Below, piece by piece: positions 8,130 through 17,386 of a DNA stretch of 64,000 nucleotides. The stretch is from the NCBI RefSeq assembly GCF_019331795.1, contig NZ_JAHPZL010000003.1, forward strand, positions 615,877 to 679,876. The letters run 5' to 3'. This stretch comes from Austwickia sp. TVS 96-490-7B. Lineage in GTDB: Bacteria > Actinomycetota > Actinomycetes > Actinomycetales > Dermatophilaceae. The notes under the pieces were generated by a model. It saw only the letters and a program-made list of their open reading frames with translations, ran no database searches and was not told the origin of the DNA. The first letter of the stretch is position 1. Every line of letters begins with the position of its first letter. Made by a program: the position numbers and the translations under genes.

Positions 8130-9400
8130 GCGAGGTGGACGCGATGGTGGGTGATGCCCAGGATCGTGGCGCGATCACCCCGCGCGGGTCATACCGGTCA
8201 GGGCGGATGAGTCATCGGTCGTCGCGCACTCCTGTGGCGTTGGATGTGGACCAGCTTCTGGATGACCGCCACACCCGAATCGTGGTGTGTTGTGGGGCCG
8301 GTGGGGTGGGCAAAACCACGACGGCGGCGGCATTGGGGCTGCGGGCAGCAGAACGTGGCCGCCGAGTGGTGGTGCTCACGATCGATCCGGCCCGACGGTT
8401 GGCGCAGGCGTTGGGCTTGCACGAGTTGGACAACACCCCGCGCGCGGTGGCCGGGGTGCGAGCCGATGCCGGGGGGTCGCTCGACGCCATGATGCTCGAC
8501 ATGAAACGCACCTTCGATGACGTGGTGCACGCTCATGCCAGTCCGCATAAAGCTGCGCAAATCCTGGCGAATCCGTTTTATGAGGCGTTGTCGAGTTCGT
8601 TCGCTGGGACGCAGGAATATATGGCGATGGAGAAACTCGGGCAGCTTCATGAATGCCGGGGACCGACAGGTGCACCCCGGTGGGACTTGATCGTGGTAGA
8701 CACGCCACCGAGTCGGTCAGCCCTGGATTTTTTGGACGCCCCAGAACGGTTAGGCAGTTTCTTAGACGGCCGTTTCATCCGGTTGTTGACGGCGCCAGCA
8801 AAAGTCGGTGGACGAGCTTATGTCAAAGTTGTCCAGGCCAGCATGGCTGTCGCTGGTGGCGCGCTGACCAGGCTGTTAGGTGCTCAGATGTTAGCCGACG
8901 TACAAACGTTGGTTGCGGCACTGGACACGATTTTTGGGGGCTTTCGGGAGCGGGCCACCCTCACCTATGCCTTGCTGCAAGATGCGCGGACCGCTTTCCT
9001 CGTGGTGAGTACGCCGGAGCGGGACGCGCTGCGGGAGGCTGGTTTTTTCGTCGACCGATTGGCAGCCGACGACATGCCCTTGGCGGGAGCGATCATCAAC
9101 CGGGTGACGACGACCTCGTCACCGCTGGCGGCGGAGGTCGCCGACCGCGCCGCCGACCGGCTCGCCACAGACGGCGGCGACGAGGTGGCACTGGCGGTGG
9201 CGTTGCTACGGGTGCATGCGGTCGCTGAAGCGGCAGCGACCCGGCAACAGTGCACCGCCCGACGGTGGTGCGACGCCCACCCTGAGGTCCCGGTCGTTCA
9301 CGTGCCCGCCGGAGACACCGATGTGCACGACCTCGCAGGATTGCGCCTCATCGGACGTCACCTCGCTGGTGCAGCACGACCGTCCGGAACCTCAGAGTGA
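8126..9400 (+). CDS. ArsA/Get3-like anion-transporting ATPase, second of pair
   Basis: 424 residues, GTG start within the GTGA overlap with the upstream partner. Walker A is CGAGGVGKTTT; VVDTPPSRSALDFL is the switch II region. A helical insertion (about residues 205-270) resembles the client-binding subdomain of Get3. Equivalent of Rv3680 (BagB). The N-terminal 45 residues before the P-loop are low in conservation and a later start (MSHRSSRTP, at 8207) is possible. It converges on the whiB gene with a 29-bp gap. Confidence 0.88.
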   Translation: MSEVDAMVGDAQDRGAITPRGSYRSGRMSHRSSRTPVALDVDQLLDDRHTRIVVCCGAGGVGKTTTAAALGLRAAERGRRVVVLTIDPARRLAQALGLHELDNTPRAVAGVRADAGGSLDAMMLDMKRTFDDVVHAHASPHKAAQILANPFYEALSSSFAGTQEYMAMEKLGQLHECRGPTGAPRWDLIVVDTPPSRSALDFLDAPERLGSFLDGRFIRLLTAPAKVGGRAYVKVVQASMAVAGGALTRLLGAQMLADVQTLVAALDTIFGGFRERATLTYALLQDARTAFLVVSTPERDALREAGFFVDRLAADDMPLAGAIINRVTTTSSPLAAEVADRAADRLATDGGDEVALAVALLRVHAVAEAAATRQQCTARRWCDAHPEVPVVHVPAGDTDVHDLAGLRLIGRHLAGAARPSGTSE

Positions 9401-9429
9401 AGACCCCACGTCAGGGGGAAGACCCAAGG

Positions 9430-9753
9430 TCAGGCTGTGGCTTGGGCGTGCTCGCAACGATCAGCTTCGAAGAGCGCCCGGAAGGAACGGATGTTGGGGT
9501 GCCGACGCAACATAGCGCGGCGTTCCCGCTCGGTCATCCCACCCCAGACACCGAATTCAGTGCGGTTGTCGAGTGCGTCAGCGAGGCATTCCGCAATGAC
9601 CGGGCATCTCTGGCAGATCTGCTTCGCCTGCTGCTGGGCAGCACCTTGGACGAAGAGATCATCCGGCGCGGACTTACGGCAGGCCGCCAGTGGCGCCCAG
9701 TCGATGGTCCATGCGATCGAAGAAACCGGTTTCATCAGAGCGACGTTGCTCAT
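9430..9753 (-). CDS. whiB: WhiB-family iron-sulfur regulator (WhiB4 position)
   Basis: 107 residues from the ATG at 9753 (MSNVALMKP); a second in-frame ATG six codons later is an alternative. Four conserved Cys ligands are present: one in LAACRKSAPDD, two in QICQRCPV and one in AECLAD, followed by the family motif GVWGGMTERERR. The C-terminus is basic. WhiB proteins carry a redox- or NO-sensitive 4Fe-4S cluster and work as transcription factors with sigma factor partners. Synteny (between the ArsA-like pair and PonA2) matches WhiB4, Rv3681c. It is divergent from the ponA genes. Confidence 0.9.
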   Translation of the reverse strand: MSNVALMKPVSSIAWTIDWAPLAACRKSAPDDLFVQGAAQQQAKQICQRCPVIAECLADALDNRTEFGVWGGMTERERRAMLRRHPNIRSFRALFEADRCEHAQATA

Positions 9754-10248
9754 ATGTGTTGCCCACCCTTGCCGGAGCCCACTCACGGGCTGCTGACATG
9801 ACGACAGTTGGGACAGTAGAAGCCACAGCTCCGGTCTGCCCACCCCCCAGCCGGGCCGCCTCATCTGGTCATATGTAACTAGTCACACTGTCCAGGACCG
9901 TCGTACGCCCCGGAACGACCGGCCACCGGCAGGCTCCTCTCGTACGAACGGAATTCCCTATCCTGACGGCATTTTTCGAGGTCACTGGACGTCCGACCGT
10001 GCCAGAAGTGGCGAGCGTCGACCTGAGCGACCTGCCCATCGGGTCGCGCTACCAGTCGACGACTCGGGACATCCCAGCACCGCCGGTCGTGACGATGGTC
10101 ACGAACAGCGACGGAATATTGAACAGCCGTCCAGAAAAACAATACTCCTGACTGACCAATCGGACAGCTGTTTCGACACATCGACCGAACGTCAGACCGA
10201 GACTCAACGCATCCAATAAAACCGGCGCACATTTCGTAGTCTGGAGAC
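9754..10248. other. Divergent whiB / ponA promoter spacer
   Basis: 495 bp without a convincing gene. It must hold the promoters of whiB (leftward) and the first ponA (rightward). The one clear pattern is a 12-bp near-perfect palindrome, GTAACTAGTCAC, around 9875-9886, which could be an operator. No strong hairpin or conserved RNA was recognised. Confidence 0.5.
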
Positions 10249-12663
10249 ATGAATCGACCCGAGGGCGCGTTCACCAATGTCTTCCGACTGATGGCTGCTT
10301 TCGTTGCGACCTCGATGGTCTTTGGTCTCCTTGCAGCAGGTCTGGCGATCCCGATCGTCGGCGGCGCTGGCCTGGGCGCCAAAGTCGCTGCGGCGACCTT
10401 CGATTCACTCCCTGCCACCTTGACGACCCCGGTGATGGCACAGCAGACCCGCATCGAATCCAACGACGGCACCCTCCTCGCCACGCTGTTCACCGAGAAC
10501 CGCACGGTCGTCCCCCTCGATCAGGTCTCGCCGATCATGCGCAAAGCGCAGATCGCGATTGAAGACGACCGCTTCTACGAGCACGGTGGCATCGACACCC
10601 GCGGCATCATGCGGGCGTTCGTGGTCATCATGCGCGGCGGCATCCAAGGTGCATCGACGATCACCCAGCAGTATGTGCGCCAGTCCTTGATCGCCAACGC
10701 GCTGCGCAACGGCAACAACGCTGCTGCCGAGGCCGCACAGAGCCAGCGAGGTGTGGCCGGGATCGTCCGCAAACTGCAAGAAGCCAAATACGCGATCGAG
10801 CTTGAGAAAAAAATGTCTAAAGACCAGATCCTGGAGGGCTACCTGAATCTGGTCTTCTACGGGGCCAATGCGTACGGCGTGCAAGCCGCCGCGCAACGCT
10901 ACTTCGGGGTCGACGCCAAAGATCTGAACCTGCAACAGTCTGCGATGATCGCCGGGATGGCGCAGCTGCCCAGCAGATTCAACCCCATCGACAACAGTCA
11001 ATCGGCCGCCACCAAACGTCGTAACACCGTGATCGACCGGATGGCCGAACTCACACTCATCACCCGCGCCGAGGCCGCCAAGGCCAAGGCTGCTCCGCTG
11101 GGTCTGGACGTGCAGCCGTTGAAGAAGTCCTGTGAATCGGCCGTCGATAAGTGGGTGTGCCTCTACGTGCAGAAATGGCTGGTCAAAAATGTCCCCGCAC
11201 TCGGCAAAGACGAAGCCGAACGGGAAATCACCCTGCTGCGCGGCGGGCTGACGGTGCGCACCACTTTTGACGCCAAACTGCTGGGCTCGACCAGGCAGAT
11301 CCTCACCGACTGGGTGCCACCCAGCCAGCAGGACGACGTCGGCACCGCAGCCGCAGTGGTCCAGCCCGGCACCGGGAAAATCCTCTCCATCGGTCAATCC
11401 TCCCAACAGGACAACGACCTGATTTGGTCCATCGACCAGGCCTACGGCAGTTCCGGAGGATTCCAGATCGGATCGACCGCCAAGATGTACGCCGTCGTCA
11501 CCGCACTCAAGAAAGGGATGAGCGCTGAGACGACGCTCTACGCGCCCCCCAGCGGCACCTATTTCTCGGCGAACCAGTTGCACGCCGGGGACTGCGGAAT
11601 GAGCAGCATGCCGTGGCCGGTCGGCAACGTGGAAGGGACCATCCCCGGGGCGATGTCACTCCGCTCGGCGACGGTCTACTCGGTCAACACCGCGTTCGCC
11701 GATCTGGCCACGAAGATCGGGATCTGTCCAGAACGCGACACGATGAAAGACATGGGCCTGCGCCAGGCCGACGGGCAGCAGTATGGCACCAGCCCGTCCA
11801 GCATCGTCTTGGGTGCTAACAACGCATCCCCGCTGACCATGGCGGCATCGTTCGCATCGTTGGCGGCTGGCGGTCAGTATTGCGAGCCCTACCCGGTGGA
11901 TTCCATCACCCGGTACGACGGCAGCAAGCTGGACGTGCCCGGGCAGAAATGCCGGGACACCGGGGTCTCCCCCAGCGTGGCTTACCGCACCACGCAGATT
12001 TTGCGCGGCGTCGTCGGCGCCAACGCCCTCGACAGTGGCCGAGACTCCGCAGCAAAAACTGGGACTTCCGATGGCAGTTCGCACACCTGGATGGTCGGTT
12101 ACACCCCGCAGCTGTCCACCGCGGTCTGGACTGGGCGGACGCTTCGTGGGACCCAACCGATGGAAGGCATCCGCATCGGTCAGAACTATTTCGGCAATCC
12201 GTACGGCGCGACCCTGTCCGGGCCGTCCTGGCGCAAGATCATGAATGCCGCCAGTGCAGGGATGCCACTGGAAAGTTTCAAGATCATGCCGTCTCGTTCG
12301 GACGGCAAGATCATCATGCCCGACCTGCAACGCGCCACCGAGCAAGAGGCCCGCTCGATGCTGCGGGAGCTAGGACTGGTGGTGGAGTCGACGTACCAAC
12401 CCAGCACTCAGGACGGGATCTACGGCGGACAGGTCATCAGCACCTCCCCCAGCGCAGGCACCGAGGTCAAAGCTGGATCAGCAGTCACGTTGACGGTGGC
12501 ATCCTGGCAACAACCAGCTCCAGCGCCGTACGTCCCGCCGGTCGCTCCGGTGAATCCCGGCGGGAGTGCACCGGCTCCGCCGCCTCGACCGCGCCCGACC
12601 TCTCGACCGGTGGCACCCGCGCCAGCCCCAGGAACCCCGTTACCCACCAGTCGTTTACGGTAG
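10249..12663 (+). CDS. ponA2: Class A penicillin-binding protein PonA2-type, copy 1
   Basis: 804 residues: a short cytoplasmic N-terminus, one membrane helix (about residues 12-36), a GT51 glycosyltransferase domain (catalytic Glu in EDDRFYEHGG near residue 105; GASTITQQYVRQ), a transpeptidase domain and a C-terminal PASTA domain followed by a Pro/Ala-rich tail. Transpeptidase motifs: STAK near residue 409, SVN near 478 and KTG near 603. It polymerises and cross-links peptidoglycan. Position matches Rv3682 (PonA2). The next gene is a tandem paralogue beginning 94 bp downstream with no terminator between, so the two may be co-transcribed. Confidence 0.93.
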   Translation: MNRPEGAFTNVFRLMAAFVATSMVFGLLAAGLAIPIVGGAGLGAKVAAATFDSLPATLTTPVMAQQTRIESNDGTLLATLFTENRTVVPLDQVSPIMRKAQIAIEDDRFYEHGGIDTRGIMRAFVVIMRGGIQGASTITQQYVRQSLIANALRNGNNAAAEAAQSQRGVAGIVRKLQEAKYAIELEKKMSKDQILEGYLNLVFYGANAYGVQAAAQRYFGVDAKDLNLQQSAMIAGMAQLPSRFNPIDNSQSAATKRRNTVIDRMAELTLITRAEAAKAKAAPLGLDVQPLKKSCESAVDKWVCLYVQKWLVKNVPALGKDEAEREITLLRGGLTVRTTFDAKLLGSTRQILTDWVPPSQQDDVGTAAAVVQPGTGKILSIGQSSQQDNDLIWSIDQAYGSSGGFQIGSTAKMYAVVTALKKGMSAETTLYAPPSGTYFSANQLHAGDCGMSSMPWPVGNVEGTIPGAMSLRSATVYSVNTAFADLATKIGICPERDTMKDMGLRQADGQQYGTSPSSIVLGANNASPLTMAASFASLAAGGQYCEPYPVDSITRYDGSKLDVPGQKCRDTGVSPSVAYRTTQILRGVVGANALDSGRDSAAKTGTSDGSSHTWMVGYTPQLSTAVWTGRTLRGTQPMEGIRIGQNYFGNPYGATLSGPSWRKIMNAASAGMPLESFKIMPSRSDGKIIMPDLQRATEQEARSMLRELGLVVESTYQPSTQDGIYGGQVISTSPSAGTEVKAGSAVTLTVASWQQPAPAPYVPPVAPVNPGGSAPAPPPRPRPTSRPVAPAPAPGTPLPTSRLR

Positions 12664-12757
12664 AATGACAGTAAGTTACCGGGAGCGTCTCAACTGCTGA
12701 CACCGATCAACGGACGGCACTGAAGTTCAAGACGTACGTCCTAGTACCCTGAGGGGC

Positions 12758-15169
12758 ATGCAGCGTCGTGCGGGTGCGTTCACCAATGTCTTCAGTTTAT
12801 TAGCTGCTTTCGTCGCAGCGTCGATGGTCCTCGGCCTGCTCGCCGCCGGTCTGGCGATCCCAGCCGTGGGTGGGATGGGCGCCTCGACCAAATTGGCGAT
12901 CAACACCTTCGACGCACTCCCCGCGACGCTGACCGCCCCGGCGATGGCCCAGCAAACTCGCATCGAAGCCAACGACGGCACCCTGCTGGCCACGCTGTTT
13001 ACCGAGAACCGCACCATCGTCTCGCTCGATCAAGTCTCGCCGATCATGCGCAAGGCACAGGTCGCCATTGAGGACGACCGCTTCTATGAGCACGGTGGCA
13101 TCGACACCCGCGGCATCATGCGGGCGTTCGTCGCGACGATGCGCGGTGACACCCAGGGTGCGTCGACGATCACCCAGCAATATGTGCGGCAGTCCTTGAT
13201 CGCCAACGCGCTGCGCAACGGCAACAAGGACGCCGCAGACGCCGCTCAGCAGCAGCGAGGCGTCGCTGGCGTGGTCCGCAAACTGCAGGAAGCCAAATAC
13301 GCGATCGAGCTTGAGAAGAAGATGCCCAAGGACAAGGTCCTTGAGGGCTACCTCAACCTCGTCTTTTACGGCGCCAACGCCTATGGCATCCAGGCCGCCG
13401 CGCAACGCTACTTCGGGGTCGACGCCAAAGATCTGAACCTGCAACAGTCCGCGATGATCGCCGGGATGGCGCAGCTGCCCACCGCGTACAACCCGATGGA
13501 ACGCCCCAAGGCCGCGATGGACCGGCGTAACTCGGTGCTTGATCGGATGGCCGCGTTGAACGTCATCTCCCGCGAAGACGCCGCCAAAGCCAAGGCTGCT
13601 CCGCTGGGCCTGAACGTGCAGCCGTTGAAGAAGTCCTGCGAGTCCGCCGCTGATAAGTGGGTGTGCCTCTACGTGCAGAAATGGCTGGTCAAAAATGTCC
13701 CCGCGCTCGGCAAGAACGAAGCTGAGCGGGAAGCCAACCTGCTGCGCGGCGGGTTGACGGTGCGCACCACCTTCGACGTCAACGTGCTCAAGCAGTCTCG
13801 GGCCGCGCTGGTCGCCAAAGTCCCCGAGAGCGACTGGAAGTCGGTGGGTGCCGCCGCTGCGGTAGTTGAGCCGGGCACCGGGAAGGTCCTGTCGATCGCG
13901 CAGAGCTCCGCGCAGAGCAACGACCTGATCTGGTCAGTGGACAGCGAATACGGCCGCTCCGGAGGTTTCCAGATCGGATCGACCGCCAAGATGTACGGCG
14001 TGGTCGCGGCGTTGAAGAAGGGCTGGCGTGGGGACAGCCCGTTGAACGCCCCTGCCCCGAAAACCCCATTCAGCTATTCCCAGTTGGGTGCCGGTGAATG
14101 CGGCATGGGAAACGTCGGCACCTACGCACCAGGCAACGCCGAGCAGGCCAAGGGCGGGTCGATGACCCTGCAACAGGCCACGATGACCTCCATCAACACT
14201 GCCTTCGTGGAACTGGCCACCAAGATCGGCGTCTGCAGCGAGAAAGCCACCATGAAAGACATGGGTCTGCATACCGCTGATGGTCAGCCCTACGGCAAGT
14301 ACCCCAGCCTGATCCTTGGCTCGGACAATGCCTCCCCGCTGACTCTGGCTGCGTCATACGCCACTCTCGCTGCAGGCGGCAAATACTGCGCCCCCTACCC
14401 GGTCGAGTCGATCACCCAGTACGACGGCAAGAAGATCCCCTTTGTCGGCAGCAAGTGCCGCAAGACCGAGGTCACCCCGCAGGTCGCCTTCAATGCCACC
14501 CAGATCCTGAAGACCGTCGGCCCGTGGTCGCACGTCAATCTGGCTGACGGCCGCCCGGCCGGGTCGAAGTCCGGTACGGCAGACGAAAGCAAGCACACCT
14601 GGTACGCCGGCTACACCCCGCAGCGCGCCGCCGCCGTCTGGGTGGGCCGTCCGGCCGCACAGACCGCGATGGAAGGTGTGCAGATCGGCGGCCAGTATTA
14701 CGGCGTGGTCTACGGCGCCACCATCGCCGGTCCGTTGTGGGCGAAAGTGATGGATGCCGCCAGCCAGGGCCTACCCGTCGAGCAGTTCAAAGTCGACACC
14801 GACCGCACCGACGGCAAGATCGTCGTCCCTGACCTGAAGGGCTCCACCGAAGAAGACGCGAAGAACACCCTGCAGGCGATGGACTTGCAGGTGCAGATCG
14901 CTGACCAGCGGGTCCCACAAGAGGGCATCGGCCCGGGCCTGGTCGTCTCCAGCTCCCCCGGCCCTGGTGCGGAACTGCGGGCAGGCAACACGGTCACCTT
15001 GACCCTCACTCCGGCGCCGAAACCCACCGCGACGACCTCCACCGGCACTGCCCAGCCCCGCCCCGGCGCATCGCCCTCCAGCTCAGCCAAACCGTCCGCC
15101 AGCACCGGCGGCGCCAGTTCCCGACCGGGTCGCCCCGGCCGTCCAGGATCGGAAAACGGCCGACCGTGA
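12758..15169 (+). CDS. Class A penicillin-binding protein PonA2-type, copy 2 (KSG motif)
   Basis: 803 residues with the same architecture as its upstream neighbour: membrane helix, GT51 domain (EDDRFYEHGG, GASTITQQYVRQ), transpeptidase with STAK near residue 408 and SIN near 480, one PASTA domain and a Ser/Pro-rich tail. The third motif is KSG near residue 604 rather than KTG; Ser is tolerated in some penicillin-binding proteins. Several DNA blocks of tens of bases are identical to copy 1 while the flanks differ, which suggests gene conversion after duplication. A GAGGGGC ribosome-binding site precedes the ATG. A strong hairpin follows the stop. Confidence 0.92.
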   Translation: MQRRAGAFTNVFSLLAAFVAASMVLGLLAAGLAIPAVGGMGASTKLAINTFDALPATLTAPAMAQQTRIEANDGTLLATLFTENRTIVSLDQVSPIMRKAQVAIEDDRFYEHGGIDTRGIMRAFVATMRGDTQGASTITQQYVRQSLIANALRNGNKDAADAAQQQRGVAGVVRKLQEAKYAIELEKKMPKDKVLEGYLNLVFYGANAYGIQAAAQRYFGVDAKDLNLQQSAMIAGMAQLPTAYNPMERPKAAMDRRNSVLDRMAALNVISREDAAKAKAAPLGLNVQPLKKSCESAADKWVCLYVQKWLVKNVPALGKNEAEREANLLRGGLTVRTTFDVNVLKQSRAALVAKVPESDWKSVGAAAAVVEPGTGKVLSIAQSSAQSNDLIWSVDSEYGRSGGFQIGSTAKMYGVVAALKKGWRGDSPLNAPAPKTPFSYSQLGAGECGMGNVGTYAPGNAEQAKGGSMTLQQATMTSINTAFVELATKIGVCSEKATMKDMGLHTADGQPYGKYPSLILGSDNASPLTLAASYATLAAGGKYCAPYPVESITQYDGKKIPFVGSKCRKTEVTPQVAFNATQILKTVGPWSHVNLADGRPAGSKSGTADESKHTWYAGYTPQRAAAVWVGRPAAQTAMEGVQIGGQYYGVVYGATIAGPLWAKVMDAASQGLPVEQFKVDTDRTDGKIVVPDLKGSTEEDAKNTLQAMDLQVQIADQRVPQEGIGPGLVVSSSPGPGAELRAGNTVTLTLTPAPKPTATTSTGTAQPRPGASPSSSAKPSASTGGASSRPGRPGRPGSENGRP

Positions 15170-15206
15170 CCGACTGACCCGGTGATAGCGACCGGGCGGA
15201 ATCCAC

Positions 15207-15251
15207 CAGATGCCGGGTGCACCGCCTACGGGGCGGGGCACCCGGCATCTG
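15207..15251 (+). terminator. Intrinsic terminator after ponA pair
   Basis: A perfect 14-bp inverted repeat (CAGATGCCGGGTGC and its complement) at 15207-15220 and 15238-15251, with a further GC pairing inside the loop. It starts 38 bp after the second ponA stop. There is no T-run, as is usual in high-GC actinobacteria. Confidence 0.8.
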
Positions 15252-15307
15252 TCTGTCACCGATGACCGTCCCAGCTAGCACCGCGCGATCTGCCAAAATG
15301 GGAGGCG

Positions 15308-16234
15308 ATGAACACTGTGAGCACAACCGCCCTGTCTCTGTTTGGCGCGGCGGCCGGGGGGCTGGCCTACGCCTCACTGATCGAACGTCACGCCTTCGTT
15401 CTGCGGGAACGACACGCACCAGTGCTGCCCCGAGGAGCACGGCCCCTGCGGATCTTGCAGGTCTCAGACATCCACTTGATGCCGGGGCAACGCCGTAAAG
15501 TCGCGTGGATCAAAGAACTGGCACGGCTGCGACCCGACATGGTCGTCAACACTGGTGACAACCTGTCACACCCCGAATCGGTCACCCCGCTCCTCGAGGC
15601 GATGGCGCCGTTCCTGGACCTCCCCGGAGTTTTTGTCCTCGGTTCCAACGACTACTTCGCGCCCCGGCCGAAGAATCCTTTCGTGTATCTGACGAAAAAA
15701 GTCACCCCGCCAGACACGCCCCGACTTCCCACCGGTCAGCTAGTAGCTGGCTTGGCTTCGCAAGGCTGGCTCGACCTGTCTAACGCCCGCGGCTACCTGT
15801 CCGTCGCTGGAATCGACCTGGAGTTGGTCGGAGTCGACGACCCGCATATCCGCCGCGACCGGTACGACGACGTCGCCGGACCAGCAGACCCCGGCGTCGA
15901 CCTCACCGTGGGCGTCGTCCACGCGCCGTACCAGCGGGTACTCGACGCGATGACTCGTGACGGGGCCGGGATGATCATCGCCGGACACACCCACGGCGGC
16001 CAGGTGGCTCTGCCCTGGTATGGCGCGTTAGTGACCAACTGCGACCTCGACCAGCGCCGCGCCAAAGGGATGAGCCGGTGGTGGCCCGGAGCGGACGGCG
16101 CACCAGATGCGATGGCACCATCCGACGCGGCCTGGATGCACGTCTCTGCCGGGCTGGGCACCTCGCCGTACGCACCAGTGCGTTTTGCCTGCCGACCCGA
16201 AGCCACCCTGCTCACCTTGACCCCGCGGGACTGA
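15308..16234 (+). CDS. Membrane-anchored calcineurin-like metallophosphoesterase
   Basis: 308 residues. An uncleaved signal-anchor-like hydrophobic segment occupies residues 8-25. Metal-binding motifs of the family are in order: VSDIHLMP (D-x-H), NTGDNLS (GD), LGSNDYFA (replacing GNHD), VVHAPY and AGHTHGGQ. Equivalent to Rv3683 by synteny. Substrate is not predictable; some relatives act on cyclic nucleotides or lipid-linked phosphates. A GGGAGGCG ribosome-binding site precedes the ATG, and the gene is bracketed by hairpins on both sides, so it is probably monocistronic. Confidence 0.9.
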   Translation: MNTVSTTALSLFGAAAGGLAYASLIERHAFVLRERHAPVLPRGARPLRILQVSDIHLMPGQRRKVAWIKELARLRPDMVVNTGDNLSHPESVTPLLEAMAPFLDLPGVFVLGSNDYFAPRPKNPFVYLTKKVTPPDTPRLPTGQLVAGLASQGWLDLSNARGYLSVAGIDLELVGVDDPHIRRDRYDDVAGPADPGVDLTVGVVHAPYQRVLDAMTRDGAGMIIAGHTHGGQVALPWYGALVTNCDLDQRRAKGMSRWWPGADGAPDAMAPSDAAWMHVSAGLGTSPYAPVRFACRPEATLLTLTPRD

Positions 16235-16279
16235 CCCGCCCCCATTCCGCCCGGCACGAGGCCAGCGAACTGCCGTCCC

Positions 16280-16318
16280 CGCTTGTCCTGCCGAGCAATC
16301 CATAGAGCAGGACAAGCG
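16280..16318 (+). terminator. Hairpin terminator after metallophosphoesterase
   Basis: Perfect 12-bp inverted repeat CGCTTGTCCTGC (16280-16291) and its complement (16307-16318) with a 15-base loop, 46 bp after the stop codon and before the tRNA gene. Confidence 0.65.
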
Positions 16319-16414
16319 ACCGTGACGATTCGGAGGATCGGGCTGCCATCAGATAGCATGGGGCGTCGCCGGTTCCGGAGAGTCAAGACCCGTCGGAGCA
16401 CCGGCGACATGCCA

Positions 16415-16491
<77 letters not shown>

Positions 16492-16505
16492 ACGCATCGC
16501 AGGTT

Positions 16506-16544
16506 AAAGGCAGTGAAAGAGCGAAAGCTTCACTCACTGCCTTT
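16506..16544 (+). terminator. Terminator downstream of tRNA-Pro
   Basis: Perfect 11-bp inverted repeat AAAGGCAGTGA (16506-16516) and complement (16534-16544), 14 bp after the tRNA 3' end, with CCTTTC at its end acting as a short pyrimidine tract. Confidence 0.75.
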
Positions 16545-16723
16545 CGCGTACTTCATGACCATCAGCGCGATGTGTCACCCAGCCGGAGCTGCTCGTATTC
16601 ATCGACGGCGTGGCTTTCCTCTCTTCACCGATGCTGCTGACTCGTCTCGCATCGCTGGAGCCCGGTAACGCATTCGCAGTTCAGTGAGCCATAGAAACCG
16701 GAAAAAGCACTAGAGTCTGCGCC

Positions 16724-17353
16724 ATGGCCGCTCTCCGTACGATCGTCTTACTTGGCGGCGGATTTTACGACCAAGAACACGTGCAGCTTGACGACTTCCT
16801 CATCGAATCCACTCCAGTCGCAAGGCCACGGATCTGCTTCATACCCACGGCAAGCGGCGATTCGAAAGGATATATCGAGCGGTTTTACGACGGCTTGGCC
16901 AAATCTGGATGCCCCCTGAGCCACCTCGACCTTTTCAATCGCACCGTCGCAAATCTGGCCGCTTATTTAGCAGCGCAAGATATTGTCTACGTCGGCGGAG
17001 GCAACACCGCTAACATGCTGGCCGTGTGGCGCCTACACGGTCTCGACGCTGCGCCCCGCCAGGCGTATCTCGAGGAGACAGTGCTCGCCGGAATCAGCGC
17101 TGGAGCAGCCTGCTGGTTTGAGTCTTCCTTGAGCGACTCGTTTGGTCGCGTGGGTCCCCTCCGGGACGGCCTAGGACTGCTGCCTGGCAGCTTCTGCCCG
17201 CACTACAACACAGAACCAGAGCGTCCCGAAGCTTACCGCCACAGCAGATCTGCACGCGGTGCCGCAGAAAACTCGCAGACATCACCACTCGGAACCCTGC
17301 AGTGCCTCACATTTCCCATTAATGAATTATGGGCGTTATTCACGAGATGTTAG
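16724..17353 (+). CDS. Peptidase E-like (family S51) with replaced C-terminus
   Basis: 209 residues. The S51 fold is clear to about residue 170: LLGGGFYDQEH at the start, YVGGGNTANML, and the nucleophile elbow GISAGAACWFE. The likely triad is complete (Ser in GISAG, Asp in LSDSFG, His in CPHYNTEPE). Peptidase E cleaves Asp-X dipeptides. After the PHYNTEPERPEAYRH region the sequence no longer resembles the family, and the frame stops inside a 56-bp inverted-repeat element at 17331. Family members are usually about 230-240 residues, so the last strands are lost. It is either a pseudogene or a marginally active remnant. Confidence 0.7.
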   Translation: MAALRTIVLLGGGFYDQEHVQLDDFLIESTPVARPRICFIPTASGDSKGYIERFYDGLAKSGCPLSHLDLFNRTVANLAAYLAAQDIVYVGGGNTANMLAVWRLHGLDAAPRQAYLEETVLAGISAGAACWFESSLSDSFGRVGPLRDGLGLLPGSFCPHYNTEPERPEAYRHSRSARGAAENSQTSPLGTLQCLTFPINELWALFTRC

Positions 17354-17386
17354 CGGCTCACCCCCCACACCTCGCAAATAACACCC
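17331..17386. repeat. 56-bp mini-element with IS5-type terminal inverted repeats
   Basis: Starts GGGCGTTATTCACGAG and ends with CTCGCAAATAACACCC, which are inverted copies matching at 13 of 16 positions. The same end sequence (GGGCGTTATT-t/c-ACGAGGC) bounds the IS element at 20601-21575. The space between the repeats is only 24 bp, so this is a MITE-like or collapsed copy of that IS. It overlaps the end of the peptidase E frame. Confidence 0.65.

Noticed and set aside
7092..9400. Arsenic resistance operon
   Set aside because: The two ArsA-like ATPases have no ArsB, ArsC, ArsD or ArsR neighbours; synteny supports the Rv3679-Rv3680 Get3-like pair instead.
10405..11583. 392-codon open frame on the minus strand
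   Set aside because: It lies wholly antisense to the first ponA gene; it shows no domain and arises from codon bias in high-GC DNA.
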